A DNA stretch of 56,076 nucleotides from a virus. Positions 7,678 through 17,483 of the stretch are shown here, one piece after another. The stretch lies in IMG/VR virus record IMGVR_UViG_3300017730_000009, positions 1 to 56,076 of that record, one strand, 5' to 3'. The position numbers and the translations under genes were made by a program. Positions within the stretch are counted from its first letter, which is position 1, and each line of letters starts with the position of its first letter. The notes beneath the pieces were generated by a model. That model did not search any database. It was given only the letters and a program-made list of their open reading frames with translations, and was not told the origin of the DNA.

Positions 7678-10600
7678 ATGCCAAATTGGAAAAAAGTAGT
7701 TGTATCCGGTAGTGATGCAGATTTAAACAAAATTAAAGCAGGGAAGTATTTCGTACGTCCCACAGGTTCAGGATCATCACCCTCTAAAGCTTATCAAATT
7801 CCATTTTTTGATACATCTTCGGGAGATAATTTTGATACTTTATATAAAGACTCACAAAGTAAACTATTTTGGTATCCAGCAGGTGGCCTTAATGTAATTG
7901 GAAATATTACCTCTGCAGGGTTTATTACAGGTAGTAATATCGTTGCTTCAACTTCACTTACAGGTAGTAATTTACATATAAACAATTTATCAAATGGAAC
8001 ATCAGAAACTCGAATATTAGTTTCAAATACATCGGGTGATATAAAATATAGAACAGATTTATCCTTAACTGGACCTACAGGTGCACAAGGTGCTGACGGA
8101 ACACAAGGTTCTACAGGTGCTAAAGGTGTAGTAGGACCACAAGGTGCTACAGGACCACAAGGATCTAAAGGAGCAACAGGACCAACAGGACCAACAGGTT
8201 CAACTGGTGCTAAAGGTGCTACTGGAGATCAAGGTGATGTTGGTGCTCAAGGTACAAATGGACAAAAAGGAGCTACAGGTGCTACAGGACCTACTGGTCC
8301 ACAAGGAACAACAGGTACTCAAGGTACAACTGGTCAAAAAGGTGTAGTAGGACCAACAGGTCCAACAGGACCAACTGGAGCTCAAGGAGCAGATGGTGCT
8401 CAAGGTTCAGTAGGTAACCAAGGACAAAAAGGAGCAGTAGGACCAACAGGACCAACTGGTGCCCAAGGTGCAGATGGTCCAACAGGGCCAACAGGTTCTC
8501 AAGGTACAGTAGGTACTACAGGTGCTCAAGGTGCTATAGGAGCTACAGGACCAACTGGTCCAACAGGTGCTCAAGGTGCTGTAGGTAATACAGGACCAAC
8601 TGGTGCTCAAGGTACAGATGGACAAAAAGGTGCTACAGGTAATACTGGACCAACAGGTTCACAAGGAACAACAGGACAAAAAGGTGCTCAAGGAGATCAA
8701 GGTGATCAAGGTATTCAAGGTGCTACAGGACCAACAGGGCCTACAGGTGCTAAAGGTGCTACAGGAGCAACAGGTACACAAGGTACAGATGGACAAAAAG
8801 GTGCTACAGGTAATACTGGTTCTCAAGGTGCTACAGGTCAAACAGGACCTACTGGAGCAAAAGGAGCTACAGGTCAAACAGGACCTACTGGTGCTCAAGG
8901 TACAGTAGGAAATGATGGTCCAACTGGACCAACAGGTTCACAAGGAACAACTGGTGCTAAAGGTGCAACAGGTGCTACTGGACCAACAGGACCAACAGGT
9001 TCACAAGGTACTATAGGTACAAAAGGACAAAAAGGACAATTAGGTGTTACTGGACCTCAAGGTGCAAATGGTAATACAGGACCTACTGGTTCACAAGGTG
9101 CAGTTGGTGATGATGGTCCAACAGGACCTACAGGACCACAAGGTGCTACAGGTGCTAAAGGTGCTACAGGAGCAACTGGTCCAACAGGACCAACTGGTTC
9201 ACAGGGTACTATAGGTACTAAAGGACAAAAAGGTGAAGTTGGTGTTACAGGTGCCAAAGGTGCTACTGGTGCTACCGGATCTCAAGGTACAACTGGTCAA
9301 AAAGGAGCAACAGGACCAACTGGTCCAACTGGTGCTCAAGGTACTACAGGTACAAAAGGACAGAAAGGTGAAGTAGGATCACAAGGTACTACAGGTGCAA
9401 AAGGACAAAAAGGACAATTAGGTCAAACAGGATCACAAGGTGCTACAGGTACACAAGGTACAGATGGTAACTTTGGTGGTAACTCGTTTGATTATACATT
9501 TGATAGTGCAACAGGGGATTCAAACCCAGGCACAGGTAGAATAAGATTAAATAGTACAACACAAAATATAGCATCAAAAGCATATGTTAATGTTACAGAT
9601 GATGATGGTAATAATATAGAAAGTACACTTTCAACTATAGATAGTGTTACTTCAGCTGTTAAAGGACATATTAGGATTTCTAATAGAACGGATGCAACAC
9701 AATTCTTAACATTTGCTATTTCAGATTTAACTGATGATGGAAGTTATTGGGAATTAGCAATCACAAATGAAGCAGGATCAGCAGTTGCTCCATTTACAAA
9801 TAATGAAGATGTTTTAATTTCATTTGTATCAACAGGTGATAAAGGAGATACTGGAGCAAAAGGACAAAAAGGTGCTAATGGACCAACAGGACCACAAGGT
9901 ACTACAGGAAATACAGGACCAACAGGACCTAAAGGACAAAAAGGTTCAATAGGTGTTACTGGTTCACAAGGTGCTATAGGCCAAACAGGTGAAACTGGTG
10001 CTAAAGGTGCTACAGGAGGAACAGGACCAACTGGAGCAACTGGACCACAAGGTACTACTGGTACGAAAGGACAAAAAGGACAACAAGGAAATAATGGTCC
10101 TCAAGGTACAGTAGGTAATACAGGACCAACTGGAGCAAAAGGAGCTACAGGTAATACTGGACCAACAGGTTCTCAGGGTGCTACAGGTGCAACAGGACCT
10201 ACAGGTGGAACTGGAGGAACAGGACCAACAGGTGCTAAAGGTGCTACTGGTTCAACCGGATCTCAAGGTACAACAGGACAAAAAGGTGCTACAGGTGCAA
10301 CAGGACCAGGTGGTTCTCAAGGTACTACAGGTGCAACAGGTGGTGGTGGTGCAACAGGACCAAAAGGACAAAAAGGTCAAAATGGTAATACAGGTTCAAC
10401 TGGTTCTCAAGGTACAACAGGTGCAACAGGTGGAACAGGACCTACTGGAGCAAAAGGAGCTACAGGAGCAGGTGGTGGAACAGGACCAACTGGACCAAAA
10501 GGACAAAAAGGACAAGCAGGTTCAAATGGATCTAATGGTTCAACAGGACCTCAAGGTACTACAGGTGCAACAGGACCAGGTGGTGGAACAGGTGCTAAAG

Positions 10601-11574
10601 GACAGAAAGGTCAAGGAGGTTCAAATGGATCAACTGGACCACAAGGTACAACAGGTGCTACAGGTGGTGGTGGTGCAACAGGACCAAAAGGACAAAAAGG
10701 ACAAACAGGTGGTACTGGAGGTACAGGACCAACAGGACCACAAGGTACTACAGGTGCTACAGGTGGAACTGGAGGAACAGGACCAACTGGACCTAAAGGA
10801 CAAAAAGGTCAAGCAGGTGGAACAGGTTCAACAGGACCTCAAGGTGCAACAGGTGGAACAGGACCAACTGGTGGTGGTGGTGCTAAAGGTTCTACGGGTG
10901 CTAAAGGACAGAAAGGTCAAGGAGGTGGAACTGGAAACACAGGACCTCAAGGTGCTACAGGTCCTTCAGGTTCAGGTGGTTCAACAGGACCAACAGGACC
11001 AAAAGGACAAAAAGGAGCAACAGGACCAACTGGTGGTGGTGGTGCTAAAGGACAAAAAGGTCAAGCAGGTGGTACTGGAGGAACAGGATCTCAAGGTGCA
11101 ACAGGTGGAACAGGACCTACTGGAGCAAAAGGTGCATCAGGTACATCAAATACTTATGCTACTGCGATGAACCAATATACTAGAACTACAGATACAGTTC
11201 AGTTTGGTACAGTAAGATCAACAGGTGATGTTGTTGCATATTACTCAGATGAGAGATTAAAAGATATTGAAGGTAGAATTGAAAGTGCTTTAGATAAAGT
11301 AATGGAATTAGATGGTATTTATTACAGATCTAATGAATTAGCAGAACAATTTGGATATGATAAAAAAGATCGACATATTGGGGTAATAGCACAACAAGTT
11401 AAAAAACATTTCCCTGAAATAATTAGACAAGCACCATTTGATGCTGATGGAGATAAAGGAGCTAGTTTAACAGGTGAAAATTATATCACAGTTCAATATG
11501 AAAAATTAGTAGCAATATTAATAGAAGCTATTAAAGAATTAAATGATAAAGTAAACAAATTAAATAAAAAATAA
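7678..11574 (+). CDS. Second collagen-like tail fibre with C-terminal S74 intramolecular chaperone
   Basis: This protein has 1,298 residues. The N-terminus ([14 protein letters not shown]) matches fibre 1, followed by a beta-rich segment of about 110 residues. A collagen-like region spans 8071-9465 with GPT, GAT, GAQ and GQK triplets, then one beta-rich domain (about 9466-9837) clearly related to those in fibre 1 ([11 protein letters not shown]). A second collagen region at 9838-11142 becomes very rich in Gly-Pro-Thr and Gly-Pro-Lys-Gly-Gln-Lys. The C-terminus begins Y-S-D-E-R-L-K-D near residue 1190, the S74 chaperone signature, and ends in a Lys-rich coiled coil. Unlike fibre 1 there are no DNSTQ breaks. 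Lys sits at the Y position of triplets, the same sequence position that is hydroxylated and glycosylated in animal collagens. Confidence 0.9.
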   Translation: MPNWKKVVVSGSDADLNKIKAGKYFVRPTGSGSSPSKAYQIPFFDTSSGDNFDTLYKDSQSKLFWYPAGGLNVIGNITSAGFITGSNIVASTSLTGSNLHINNLSNGTSETRILVSNTSGDIKYRTDLSLTGPTGAQGADGTQGSTGAKGVVGPQGATGPQGSKGATGPTGPTGSTGAKGATGDQGDVGAQGTNGQKGATGATGPTGPQGTTGTQGTTGQKGVVGPTGPTGPTGAQGADGAQGSVGNQGQKGAVGPTGPTGAQGADGPTGPTGSQGTVGTTGAQGAIGATGPTGPTGAQGAVGNTGPTGAQGTDGQKGATGNTGPTGSQGTTGQKGAQGDQGDQGIQGATGPTGPTGAKGATGATGTQGTDGQKGATGNTGSQGATGQTGPTGAKGATGQTGPTGAQGTVGNDGPTGPTGSQGTTGAKGATGATGPTGPTGSQGTIGTKGQKGQLGVTGPQGANGNTGPTGSQGAVGDDGPTGPTGPQGATGAKGATGATGPTGPTGSQGTIGTKGQKGEVGVTGAKGATGATGSQGTTGQKGATGPTGPTGAQGTTGTKGQKGEVGSQGTTGAKGQKGQLGQTGSQGATGTQGTDGNFGGNSFDYTFDSATGDSNPGTGRIRLNSTTQNIASKAYVNVTDDDGNNIESTLSTIDSVTSAVKGHIRISNRTDATQFLTFAISDLTDDGSYWELAITNEAGSAVAPFTNNEDVLISFVSTGDKGDTGAKGQKGANGPTGPQGTTGNTGPTGPKGQKGSIGVTGSQGAIGQTGETGAKGATGGTGPTGATGPQGTTGTKGQKGQQGNNGPQGTVGNTGPTGAKGATGNTGPTGSQGATGATGPTGGTGGTGPTGAKGATGSTGSQGTTGQKGATGATGPGGSQGTTGATGGGGATGPKGQKGQNGNTGSTGSQGTTGATGGTGPTGAKGATGAGGGTGPTGPKGQKGQAGSNGSNGSTGPQGTTGATGPGGGTGAKGQKGQGGSNGSTGPQGTTGATGGGGATGPKGQKGQTGGTGGTGPTGPQGTTGATGGTGGTGPTGPKGQKGQAGGTGSTGPQGATGGTGPTGGGGAKGSTGAKGQKGQGGGTGNTGPQGATGPSGSGGSTGPTGPKGQKGATGPTGGGGAKGQKGQAGGTGGTGSQGATGGTGPTGAKGASGTSNTYATAMNQYTRTTDTVQFGTVRSTGDVVAYYSDERLKDIEGRIESALDKVMELDGIYYRSNELAEQFGYDKKDRHIGVIAQQVKKHFPEIIRQAPFDADGDKGASLTGENYITVQYEKLVAILIEAIKELNDKVNKLNKK
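8071..9465 (+). repeat. Collagen-like Gly-X-Y tract of fibre 2, N-terminal half
   Basis: An almost uninterrupted Gly-X-Y run of about 465 residues with frequent [12 protein letters not shown] and G-Q-K-G. The DNA shows strong 9-base periodicity with synonymous variation (GGA/GGT, CCA/CCT, ACA/ACT), which argues that it is maintained protein sequence rather than a recent DNA expansion. Confidence 0.9.
9838..11142 (+). repeat. Collagen-like Gly-X-Y tract of fibre 2, C-terminal half
   Basis: A Gly-X-Y run of about 435 residues after the inserted beta domain, with increasing G-G-G/G-G-T and G-P-K-G-Q-K-G-Q blocks. Lys is at Y in the K triplets, and Pro is almost always at X. It ends just before the S74 chaperone domain. 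Confidence 0.9.
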
Positions 11575-12116
11575 TGGGATTTATAGTTACAGGTTCAATT
11601 ACGGAAAACGGAGGAGCTAATAGAGAAGTAAGTAGCTTCTATGTTAGGATCGAAAATTACGTATTACATAAAACAACAGGAGATATACTTGCAAATACAC
11701 AACATTATGTAAGTAAAGAATCTTCATCAGGACACCCAGTATATAAAGAAGATTATATAGGACTAGATGCTTCTGGTATGTTATCTCCTAACTATACATT
11801 TGATGATGAAATTCATAATAATTCTTATCCATTAGAATTTCCACTTACTGAAAGTGTACAAGTAGAACAAGTAACATATTCTTCTTCATGGGAAGATCAA
11901 ACAGTAGAATATATTGATTTTGATGATGATGGTAACGAAATATCAGCTTATCGTACAGAATCTATAGAAACAATTACTACTGGAAGTGAAATGGTAACTA
12001 AATCTAAAATAAACATTAATATAATTACTGGTAGCCTTTTTGAGTACACTTATGAAAAAGTTAAAAATCATTATAAGGATATTTTTGGTGAAGGTAATGT
12101 AAAAGACCTAATATAG
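11574..12116 (+). CDS. Unassigned protein in the fibre operon
   Basis: This 180-residue protein is coupled to fibre 2 by a TAATG overlap. It is acidic and rich in Tyr, Thr, Ser and Ile, with alternating beta-like patterns in the first two thirds and a short helical C-terminus (YTYEKVKNHYKDIFGEG). No signal peptide, membrane helix or catalytic motif is visible. The position between two S74 fibres suggests a virion component or fibre assembly partner. No family is recognised. Confidence 0.6.
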   Translation: MGFIVTGSITENGGANREVSSFYVRIENYVLHKTTGDILANTQHYVSKESSSGHPVYKEDYIGLDASGMLSPNYTFDDEIHNNSYPLEFPLTESVQVEQVTYSSSWEDQTVEYIDFDDDGNEISAYRTESIETITTGSEMVTKSKININIITGSLFEYTYEKVKNHYKDIFGEGNVKDLI

Positions 12117-12117
12117 T

Positions 12118-12915
12118 ATGTACTACGGACAAGTCACTAGTCAATTACACATGGTATCTAATACCTCAACTATACAAAATCCCACATTAGCTTGTGGGTA
12201 TTATAGTGGTATGTGGGGCATTTGTTCTAACTGGGGGGTTAATGGAAACTATAGTTTATACTCAGCTTGGAAACAAAATACAGATCCCAAATTAAATACA
12301 ACACAAACAGGTACTTCTAATATATCAATGAACACAGGATATAGGTATAAAGATAGAATGTTTCATGTTAATTTAGCAATGTCAGGTGGAGGTTCTTCAC
12401 TTTCTGTTATATCCTTCTCCTCCCCTTTTTCAGCTCAGGCAGCTATGGGAACTAGTATTGCAGCATATAAAAACCAATCAATGAGTAATACTCAAAATTA
12501 TATTGGAACAAATGCTGTTGCAGGTTATGGATATCAGTTTAATGGTTGGAGATTAGAAAACGCATTTGGAACAGTTTTAACATCAACGGCAGCAGTAAAT
12601 TGGTATTATAATAGTACTTACGGTGGTAAAAACTTCGCTTATATAGATACACTTCATGCTGCATTTGGAATTGTTAAATCAGATAGAAGACTAAAAGAAA
12701 ATATTAGATTAGTTGGTAGATCACTATCAGGAATAAACATTTATACTTGGACTTATAAAAACCAAGAAAGAGATGGTAAAGGAGTATTTCAAGGTGTTAT
12801 GGCACAAGAAGTACCTCAAGCATCTATTATGCATTCTGATGGATATTTAATGGTAGATTATTCTAAAATTGATGTTACATTTAAAAAGGTTTATGGAAGT
12901 ATTATGGGTAATTGA
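12118..12915 (+). CDS. Short tail-fibre-like protein with C-terminal S74 chaperone
   Basis: This 265-residue protein starts one base after the preceding stop. Residues 1-185 are rich in Tyr, Ser, Asn and Gly with no collagen repeats, like a receptor-binding or spike domain. From residue 188 the motif S-D-R-R-L-K-E-N-I and the following Y-T-W-T-Y and V-M-A-Q-E-V-P segments match the S74 chaperone of endosialidase, expected to trimerise the protein and cleave itself at Ser-Asp. The C-terminal part after V-D-Y-S-K is shorter than in the two long fibres. It is probably a short fibre or tip subunit. Confidence 0.8.
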   Translation: MYYGQVTSQLHMVSNTSTIQNPTLACGYYSGMWGICSNWGVNGNYSLYSAWKQNTDPKLNTTQTGTSNISMNTGYRYKDRMFHVNLAMSGGGSSLSVISFSSPFSAQAAMGTSIAAYKNQSMSNTQNYIGTNAVAGYGYQFNGWRLENAFGTVLTSTAAVNWYYNSTYGGKNFAYIDTLHAAFGIVKSDRRLKENIRLVGRSLSGINIYTWTYKNQERDGKGVFQGVMAQEVPQASIMHSDGYLMVDYSKIDVTFKKVYGSIMGN

Positions 12916-13747
12916 AAACGTTAAGCGTTCTGAAGATTTTTATACAAAACAATTTACACTACTATTAGCAGCATCCGTCTGTTTATGGAAAAGGTATCAC
13001 CCTAACCATAAAACAGTACTATATGCTGATGATCTTACTAAAGATTATTATAAAGGAACACCATTACTTGATTTATTTGATGAAATAAAACCTTTAAAGT
13101 ATGATGATGAAATTGATAGGGAAGTATTTTGGTCAAGTAGTAAAACAAAAATAATAAGTAAAGCAACAAACCCAATACTAATTGTTGATCATGATTTTTT
13201 AATATTTAAAAACATAGATGAACATTTAAATGATAATGTTCTATTTACATATAACGAATTATCAGATAATTGGTATCCTAAAGAAAATACTAAATATTGT
13301 AAAGGATTAACAACACCAATTGACTATATAATTGATAGAGCAGCAAATGTATCTTTATTCTATCTTCCTGATTATAAATTTGCTAATAAATACGCTAAAC
13401 AAACTTTACAAAATCATAAAGAATTTACTTCAATGGGAGTAAAGGATACTAATTATATGATATTGTCTGAACAGTTTATGTTAAAACAAATGTTATATAA
13501 AGAAAATATCCCACATAAAACATTATCCAAAAACGTTTTTAATTGTAAAGATGTAGATTATGGTACTATAGTAGATGATGGAGGTATTTGGAATCTCAAA
13601 GAATCTTCATTATATTACAAGCATTATGGTGTGTTAAAAAAAGAAATAGATCATACTGAAATGATGTATTTATTTAGGTGTATTAACTCTATACAAAAAG
13701 ATAAATGGAGTTTATATGATGACTGGATAATAAAACAAAAAGACTAA
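12893..13747 (+). CDS. Glycosyltransferase-like protein (GT-A type, DHD motif)
   Basis: The frame opens at 12869; I prefer the ATG at 12893 (about 284 residues), because it shortens the overlap with the upstream fibre to 23 bases and gives an N-terminus like the neighbouring paralogues. An I-V-D-H-D-F-L-I-F segment near residue 100 fits the metal- and nucleotide-sugar-binding DxD motif of GT-A glycosyltransferases, preceded by the usual strand-helix pattern (K-T-V-L-Y-A-D-D and F-D-E-I). It is the first of a run of sugar-transfer-like genes downstream of the collagen fibres. Donor and acceptor are unknown: the fibres themselves or host surface glycans. Confidence 0.65.
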   Translation: MEVLWVIENVKRSEDFYTKQFTLLLAASVCLWKRYHPNHKTVLYADDLTKDYYKGTPLLDLFDEIKPLKYDDEIDREVFWSSSKTKIISKATNPILIVDHDFLIFKNIDEHLNDNVLFTYNELSDNWYPKENTKYCKGLTTPIDYIIDRAANVSLFYLPDYKFANKYAKQTLQNHKEFTSMGVKDTNYMILSEQFMLKQMLYKENIPHKTLSKNVFNCKDVDYGTIVDDGGIWNLKESSLYYKHYGVLKKEIDHTEMMYLFRCINSIQKDKWSLYDDWIIKQKD

Positions 13748-14725
13748 ATGAAGGCTATACACGTTAATTGGACTAAACCTTACTTTCATAAAGAGAGGTT
13801 AAGAGGCCATGGTTTTGAATCCATGAGGGGACTAGAATCAGACACATACAATATGACTGATCATCAAATTCTATATACAGTATTATCTATAGTAAATTGG
13901 CAAAGACATAATGGTCCTATTAAATTATATACTGATTCTGTAGGAGCAGCTTTTTATCATAGATTTAAAATATTAGATCTATATGATGAGGTAGATATAG
14001 ATTTTTTAAATAGTTATTCAAAATCAAAAGTAGATGCAGCTTATTTTTGGACAAGTGGTAAAATAAAATGTTTAGCAAATCAAACAGAACCTTTTGTATT
14101 CCTTGATAATGATATGATAATCAAAGAAAAATTACCTGAATATGTTAGAACTAACGATTTAACGATAGCACATTGGGAAATAGGTAGAGGTTATTATTAC
14201 TTTGATAAAGAAAAATTTGAAAGAGAAATTACTCATATACCTTGGATTGAAAATTATAATGTAGATGATTGGTCACCTAATACATCATTCTTATGTTTTA
14301 ATAACATAGAACTATTAAAAGAATATCATCAATGGCATAAAAAATTAGTTACAACTAATGGTGAAAATATACCTGAATGGTTTTGGTTATTAACTGATCA
14401 AGGTATTTTAGGTCATATTATTAGAGAAAACGATTATCATGTAAATACTTTAACTAATAAAATATCATTATCACATCATAATTGTGTTGAACCTCATACA
14501 AGATATAAAGGTAAAGCAGAAAAATGGTACTTACCTGAAAACCCAGATTTAGAAAAAGAAGTTAATTTTAAACATATTTGGTTAGATAAAATTAACACTA
14601 TGCATTTAAAAACAGAAAAATGGTTTAGAGAATTAGTTGACGATTTTAAGGTTGGAGAAGTTTTTACAAAAGATGTAAGATGGCAAAAACATTGGGACAA
14701 ATATCATGAAAATAAAAATAATTAG
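13748..14725 (+). CDS. Glycosyltransferase-like protein (GT-A type, DND motif)
   Basis: This 325-residue protein begins directly after the previous stop. It carries F-V-F-L-D-N-D-M-I-I at residues 116-125, a DxD-type motif at the end of a hydrophobic strand. An upstream K-L-Y-T-D-S-V-G segment and F-K-I-L-D-L-Y-D-E-V resemble the preceding protein, so the two are distant paralogues. The C-terminal half is rich in Trp, His and Asn, consistent with sugar binding. The gene overlaps the next by 20 bases. A cytoplasmic glycosyltransferase is inferred; its specificity cannot be read from sequence. Confidence 0.65.
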   Translation: MKAIHVNWTKPYFHKERLRGHGFESMRGLESDTYNMTDHQILYTVLSIVNWQRHNGPIKLYTDSVGAAFYHRFKILDLYDEVDIDFLNSYSKSKVDAAYFWTSGKIKCLANQTEPFVFLDNDMIIKEKLPEYVRTNDLTIAHWEIGRGYYYFDKEKFEREITHIPWIENYNVDDWSPNTSFLCFNNIELLKEYHQWHKKLVTTNGENIPEWFWLLTDQGILGHIIRENDYHVNTLTNKISLSHHNCVEPHTRYKGKAEKWYLPENPDLEKEVNFKHIWLDKINTMHLKTEKWFRELVDDFKVGEVFTKDVRWQKHWDKYHENKNN

Positions 14726-15464
14726 AGTATTATGGGGTGGTAATGTAAACCATGAAATACCCAGAATACCATTATATCCTGAACAAGAAGTAGTATACTG
14801 TTTTGATTATGAATCATTTTGGTTTATTCAAGAACTGGGATATGAAGCTAAATTAGTAAAAGATACAAAATTTGATGGTAAAAAAGGATATAATAAATTT
14901 GGAAGAAAATTACAAGCTTTAGATTTAGCATTACAAGAATTTGGTGAAGTATTATTATTAGATTGGGATTGTTTTATATTAAAACCATTTGATAAAAACT
15001 TTTATGATTCTTTAAAAGAAAAACCAATACAAATACCATTATACATTCAACATAAAGATACTAAAAATGCTGTATTGGAGATGTTAGTAAAAGATCAAAG
15101 TCCCTCATTATTAAGAGAATTAGAAGATTTAGAAGTAGGAATGAATAAGTATGGATGGGAATGGGAAGAGGGAGTAATAGCTCCTAATTTTGGTTTTGTA
15201 TATTGTAGAGATAAATCATTTGGTAAAAAATTAGTTGATATAGCATTAGAACATAATTTAAATAGTGTAGTAGATGAATTTGCTACTTTAATTTATGTTG
15301 ATTGTACTTTAGAAGAATATATTGAAAAATATGTCCCTCGAGTAGTAAAAGGTAGATCAGATCAAATGATAATATATGATACTAGAATACATAAACTATC
15401 AAGAAAATTTAGTAAATGGTTAGATACTAAAGTTGATATAACTAATTATTTCGAGCATGTCTAA
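14706..15464 (+). CDS. Glycosyltransferase-like protein, DWD motif (tandem duplicate 1)
   Basis: This 252-residue protein has L-L-L-D-W-D-C-F-I-L-K-P at residues 83-94, a DxD-type motif where D86 and D88 would bind metal and nucleotide sugar. It is clearly homologous to the next protein along its whole length: K-I-I-R start, G-K-K/R-L-Q-A/V-L-D, D-W-D-C, the I-P-L-Y segment and the C-terminal E-H-V. Both genes end on the same overlapping junction with the next ATG, which suggests a tandem gene duplication. It belongs to the glycosyltransferase run after the fibres. Confidence 0.65.
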   Translation: MKIKIIRVLWGGNVNHEIPRIPLYPEQEVVYCFDYESFWFIQELGYEAKLVKDTKFDGKKGYNKFGRKLQALDLALQEFGEVLLLDWDCFILKPFDKNFYDSLKEKPIQIPLYIQHKDTKNAVLEMLVKDQSPSLLRELEDLEVGMNKYGWEWEEGVIAPNFGFVYCRDKSFGKKLVDIALEHNLNSVVDEFATLIYVDCTLEEYIEKYVPRVVKGRSDQMIIYDTRIHKLSRKFSKWLDTKVDITNYFEHV

Positions 15465-16239
15465 TATAAAAATAATAAGAAGTTGGTGGGGTAATGACTC
15501 AGATAAATGGGAAGATGTTCCAATAAAACCTTTATATAATAATGAAATAGTATATGTTTGGGGTGATAAAAATAAAGAGGAATTAGAATCAAGAGGATAC
15601 GCTTGTGTTGCTATGGGAGATAATAATTACTCAGGTAATAACATATATGGGAAAAAATTACAAGTATTAGATATAGCTCTAAAACATTGGGGAGAAGTAT
15701 TAATGTTAGATTGGGATTGTCTTATTTTAAAACCATTAGATAAAGATTTTTATAATTTACTGAAGCAAAAGGAAACTCAAATCCCTTTATATGCTCATTA
15801 TAAAGAACCTATGTTTGCATTACTAGAAGCAATACCTGACCATCACCCAATTTTACATTATGATGAAACTTATTTTAATTTAATTGATGATTTATCAACA
15901 TTAGAATCACAAATACAACATTATCATTGGGTATGGCAAGATGCTTTAATCATTCCTAACTTTGGTTGTGTTTATTCTAGAAATAAAGATTTAGGTAAAG
16001 ATTTACTTAAAATAGTAGAAGAAAATGATATAAAAGGATTAGTAGAAGAATTTGCAATGTGGAAATATGCTAATTGTTCACTAGAAGAATATATAAATGA
16101 ATACCAACCTGATTATGTATTAGGTGTATCAGATGAAGAATTAAAATATCAAAATTATACTATATCAGTAACACAAAAAAGATTTAATAAATATATAAAA
16201 AATAAAATTAACTATAAACCCTATTTAGAGCATGTATAA
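15457..16239 (+). CDS. Glycosyltransferase-like protein, DWD motif (tandem duplicate 2)
   Basis: This 260-residue paralogue of the preceding gene has M-L-D-W-D-C-L-I-L-K-P with D85 and D87 in the DxD position. It overlaps the upstream gene by 8 bases, and its own end (E-H-V, stop) overlaps the next ATG in the same way. Compared with duplicate 1 it has an extra His-rich segment around residue 130. Retention of the DxD in both copies suggests both are active, perhaps on different donors or acceptors. Confidence 0.65.
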   Translation: MSNIKIIRSWWGNDSDKWEDVPIKPLYNNEIVYVWGDKNKEELESRGYACVAMGDNNYSGNNIYGKKLQVLDIALKHWGEVLMLDWDCLILKPLDKDFYNLLKQKETQIPLYAHYKEPMFALLEAIPDHHPILHYDETYFNLIDDLSTLESQIQHYHWVWQDALIIPNFGCVYSRNKDLGKDLLKIVEENDIKGLVEEFAMWKYANCSLEEYINEYQPDYVLGVSDEELKYQNYTISVTQKRFNKYIKNKINYKPYLEHV

Positions 16240-16828
16240 ATTAAAAGTAATATCTCTTCCAAAACGTGAAGACAGACGTAAAAAAATAGCTCATATGTTC
16301 CAACATATAGATTTTGAATTTTGTGATGGAATAGATGGAAAAACTTATGAACTAACAGAATTTGATAAAGAATTTATTAAAGGCAATGATTACGAAAAAT
16401 ATGGAATACATATCCCATCTATGGTTTGTGCTCAATATATGCATTTAAATTTATTAGAAGAATGTTCAAAACAAGATTTACCATTCTTTATATTTGAAGA
16501 TGATGTATTCTTAAATGAAGACGAAAAAACACCAGAAAATTATTTTGAGACATTAGCATCAGTTAATGATTTAGATGCTTTTTGGTTTATTCCAAATGAA
16601 CCTAGTGTAGCAGCTTATATTGTATGGCCTGAAGGTGCTAAAAAGATGATTGATTATGTAGAAAATGTCTCTAAATTAAGACGAGGTTTAGATTGGGCGT
16701 TTTGGGATTTAAGAAAATCTAAAGATTTCCGTGGAGACCAGGCAAATATTTCGTATTTTGGTCATAACCCAGGTGAAGACTCGGATATAACAACTTTAGA
16801 AAACTATGATATTTCATCCAACGAATAA
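16232..16828 (+). CDS. GT25-like glycosyltransferase
   Basis: This 198-residue protein has the layout of GT25 (LPS biosynthesis/collagen galactosyltransferase) family members: an N-terminal strand followed by the family motif L-P-K-R-E-D-R-R (residues 9-16), a C-D-G-I-D-G-K segment at 31-37 and F-I-F-E-D-D-V at 86-92, where the acidic residues stand in for DxD. GT25 includes bacterial LPS galactosyltransferases and the animal enzymes that glycosylate hydroxylysine in collagen. Here it lies downstream of two collagen-like fibres and directly upstream of a 2-oxoglutarate oxygenase. Family assignment is good; acceptor assignment is an inference. It overlaps both neighbouring genes. Confidence 0.75.
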   Translation: MYKLKVISLPKREDRRKKIAHMFQHIDFEFCDGIDGKTYELTEFDKEFIKGNDYEKYGIHIPSMVCAQYMHLNLLEECSKQDLPFFIFEDDVFLNEDEKTPENYFETLASVNDLDAFWFIPNEPSVAAYIVWPEGAKKMIDYVENVSKLRRGLDWAFWDLRKSKDFRGDQANISYFGHNPGEDSDITTLENYDISSNE

Positions 16829-17483
16829 GGAAAATATATTTAATTTAGCACCTATCCCTGTTTACAAAAGGATATATGAAGATGATATTGTAACTAATAA
16901 AGCTTATGATTTTGGTTTACGAATATTAGATGCAGAACAAAGGAGAATGGGTCAAGAATTAGTTGATAGATGGGATAGTGAAAGGTATTCTACATATGAA
17001 GTTAATTATGATAGGCGAGAAGAATGGATTGAAAGTCATGAGTTACAACCTATAGGAAGTAGATTTTATGTTAAACCTAATGATTTTTTAGACGTAGAAA
17101 ACTCAGATGTAGATGTTATTAAACGAAGAATATTAGCTGGTTTTAAAGAATTAGTAGGTGAAGAAGGTACAGTAACAGAAAGTTGGTTACAATATTATGA
17201 ACCAACGGAAGGTAGAGGACATAATGCTCATAATCATAACAGATGGCAATATGAAGAAGAAAAACCTAAAATGTATTCAGGTGGTTATTATTTAAGTGAT
17301 GGAGAACCTCACCCAGATCACCCTTATAGTGGTGTATTTGCTTTTCATATTAGAGGAGAAAAACATTTTGTTAGGCCTAAAGCAGGAATGTTATTAATTT
17401 GGCCGCATGATATAGTACATTCTGTAGAGCCATTTTATGGTAAAAAACAAAGAGCAGTAATTAATTTTAATATACAAGCATGA
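16806..17483 (+). CDS. Fe(II)/2-oxoglutarate-dependent oxygenase-like protein
   Basis: This 225-residue protein overlaps the GT25 gene by 23 bases. The core shows E-S-W-L-Q-Y-Y, then H139, H142 and H144 in G-H-N-A-H-N-H-N-R-W, then S-G-G-Y-Y-L, and finally I-W-P-H-D-I-V-H-S-V with H205 and a downstream Arg (R216 in Q-R-A-V-I-N-F-N). This matches the double-stranded beta-helix of the 2OG-FeII_5 type, in which a His-x-(Asp/His)...His triad binds iron and an Arg binds 2-oxoglutarate. The exact iron ligands among the N-terminal His cluster are uncertain. Candidate substrates are the collagen-like fibres or sugar intermediates. Confidence 0.7.
   Translation: MIFHPTNKENIFNLAPIPVYKRIYEDDIVTNKAYDFGLRILDAEQRRMGQELVDRWDSERYSTYEVNYDRREEWIESHELQPIGSRFYVKPNDFLDVENSDVDVIKRRILAGFKELVGEEGTVTESWLQYYEPTEGRGHNAHNHNRWQYEEEKPKMYSGGYYLSDGEPHPDHPYSGVFAFHIRGEKHFVRPKAGMLLIWPHDIVHSVEPFYGKKQRAVINFNIQA

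Noticed and set aside
8071-11142. Collagen repeats as an assembly or expansion artefact
   Set aside because: Adjacent units differ at many synonymous sites, the frame stays open for over 1,200 codons and ends in a proper S74 domain. This is maintained protein sequence. Exact repeat number could still be affected by assembly.
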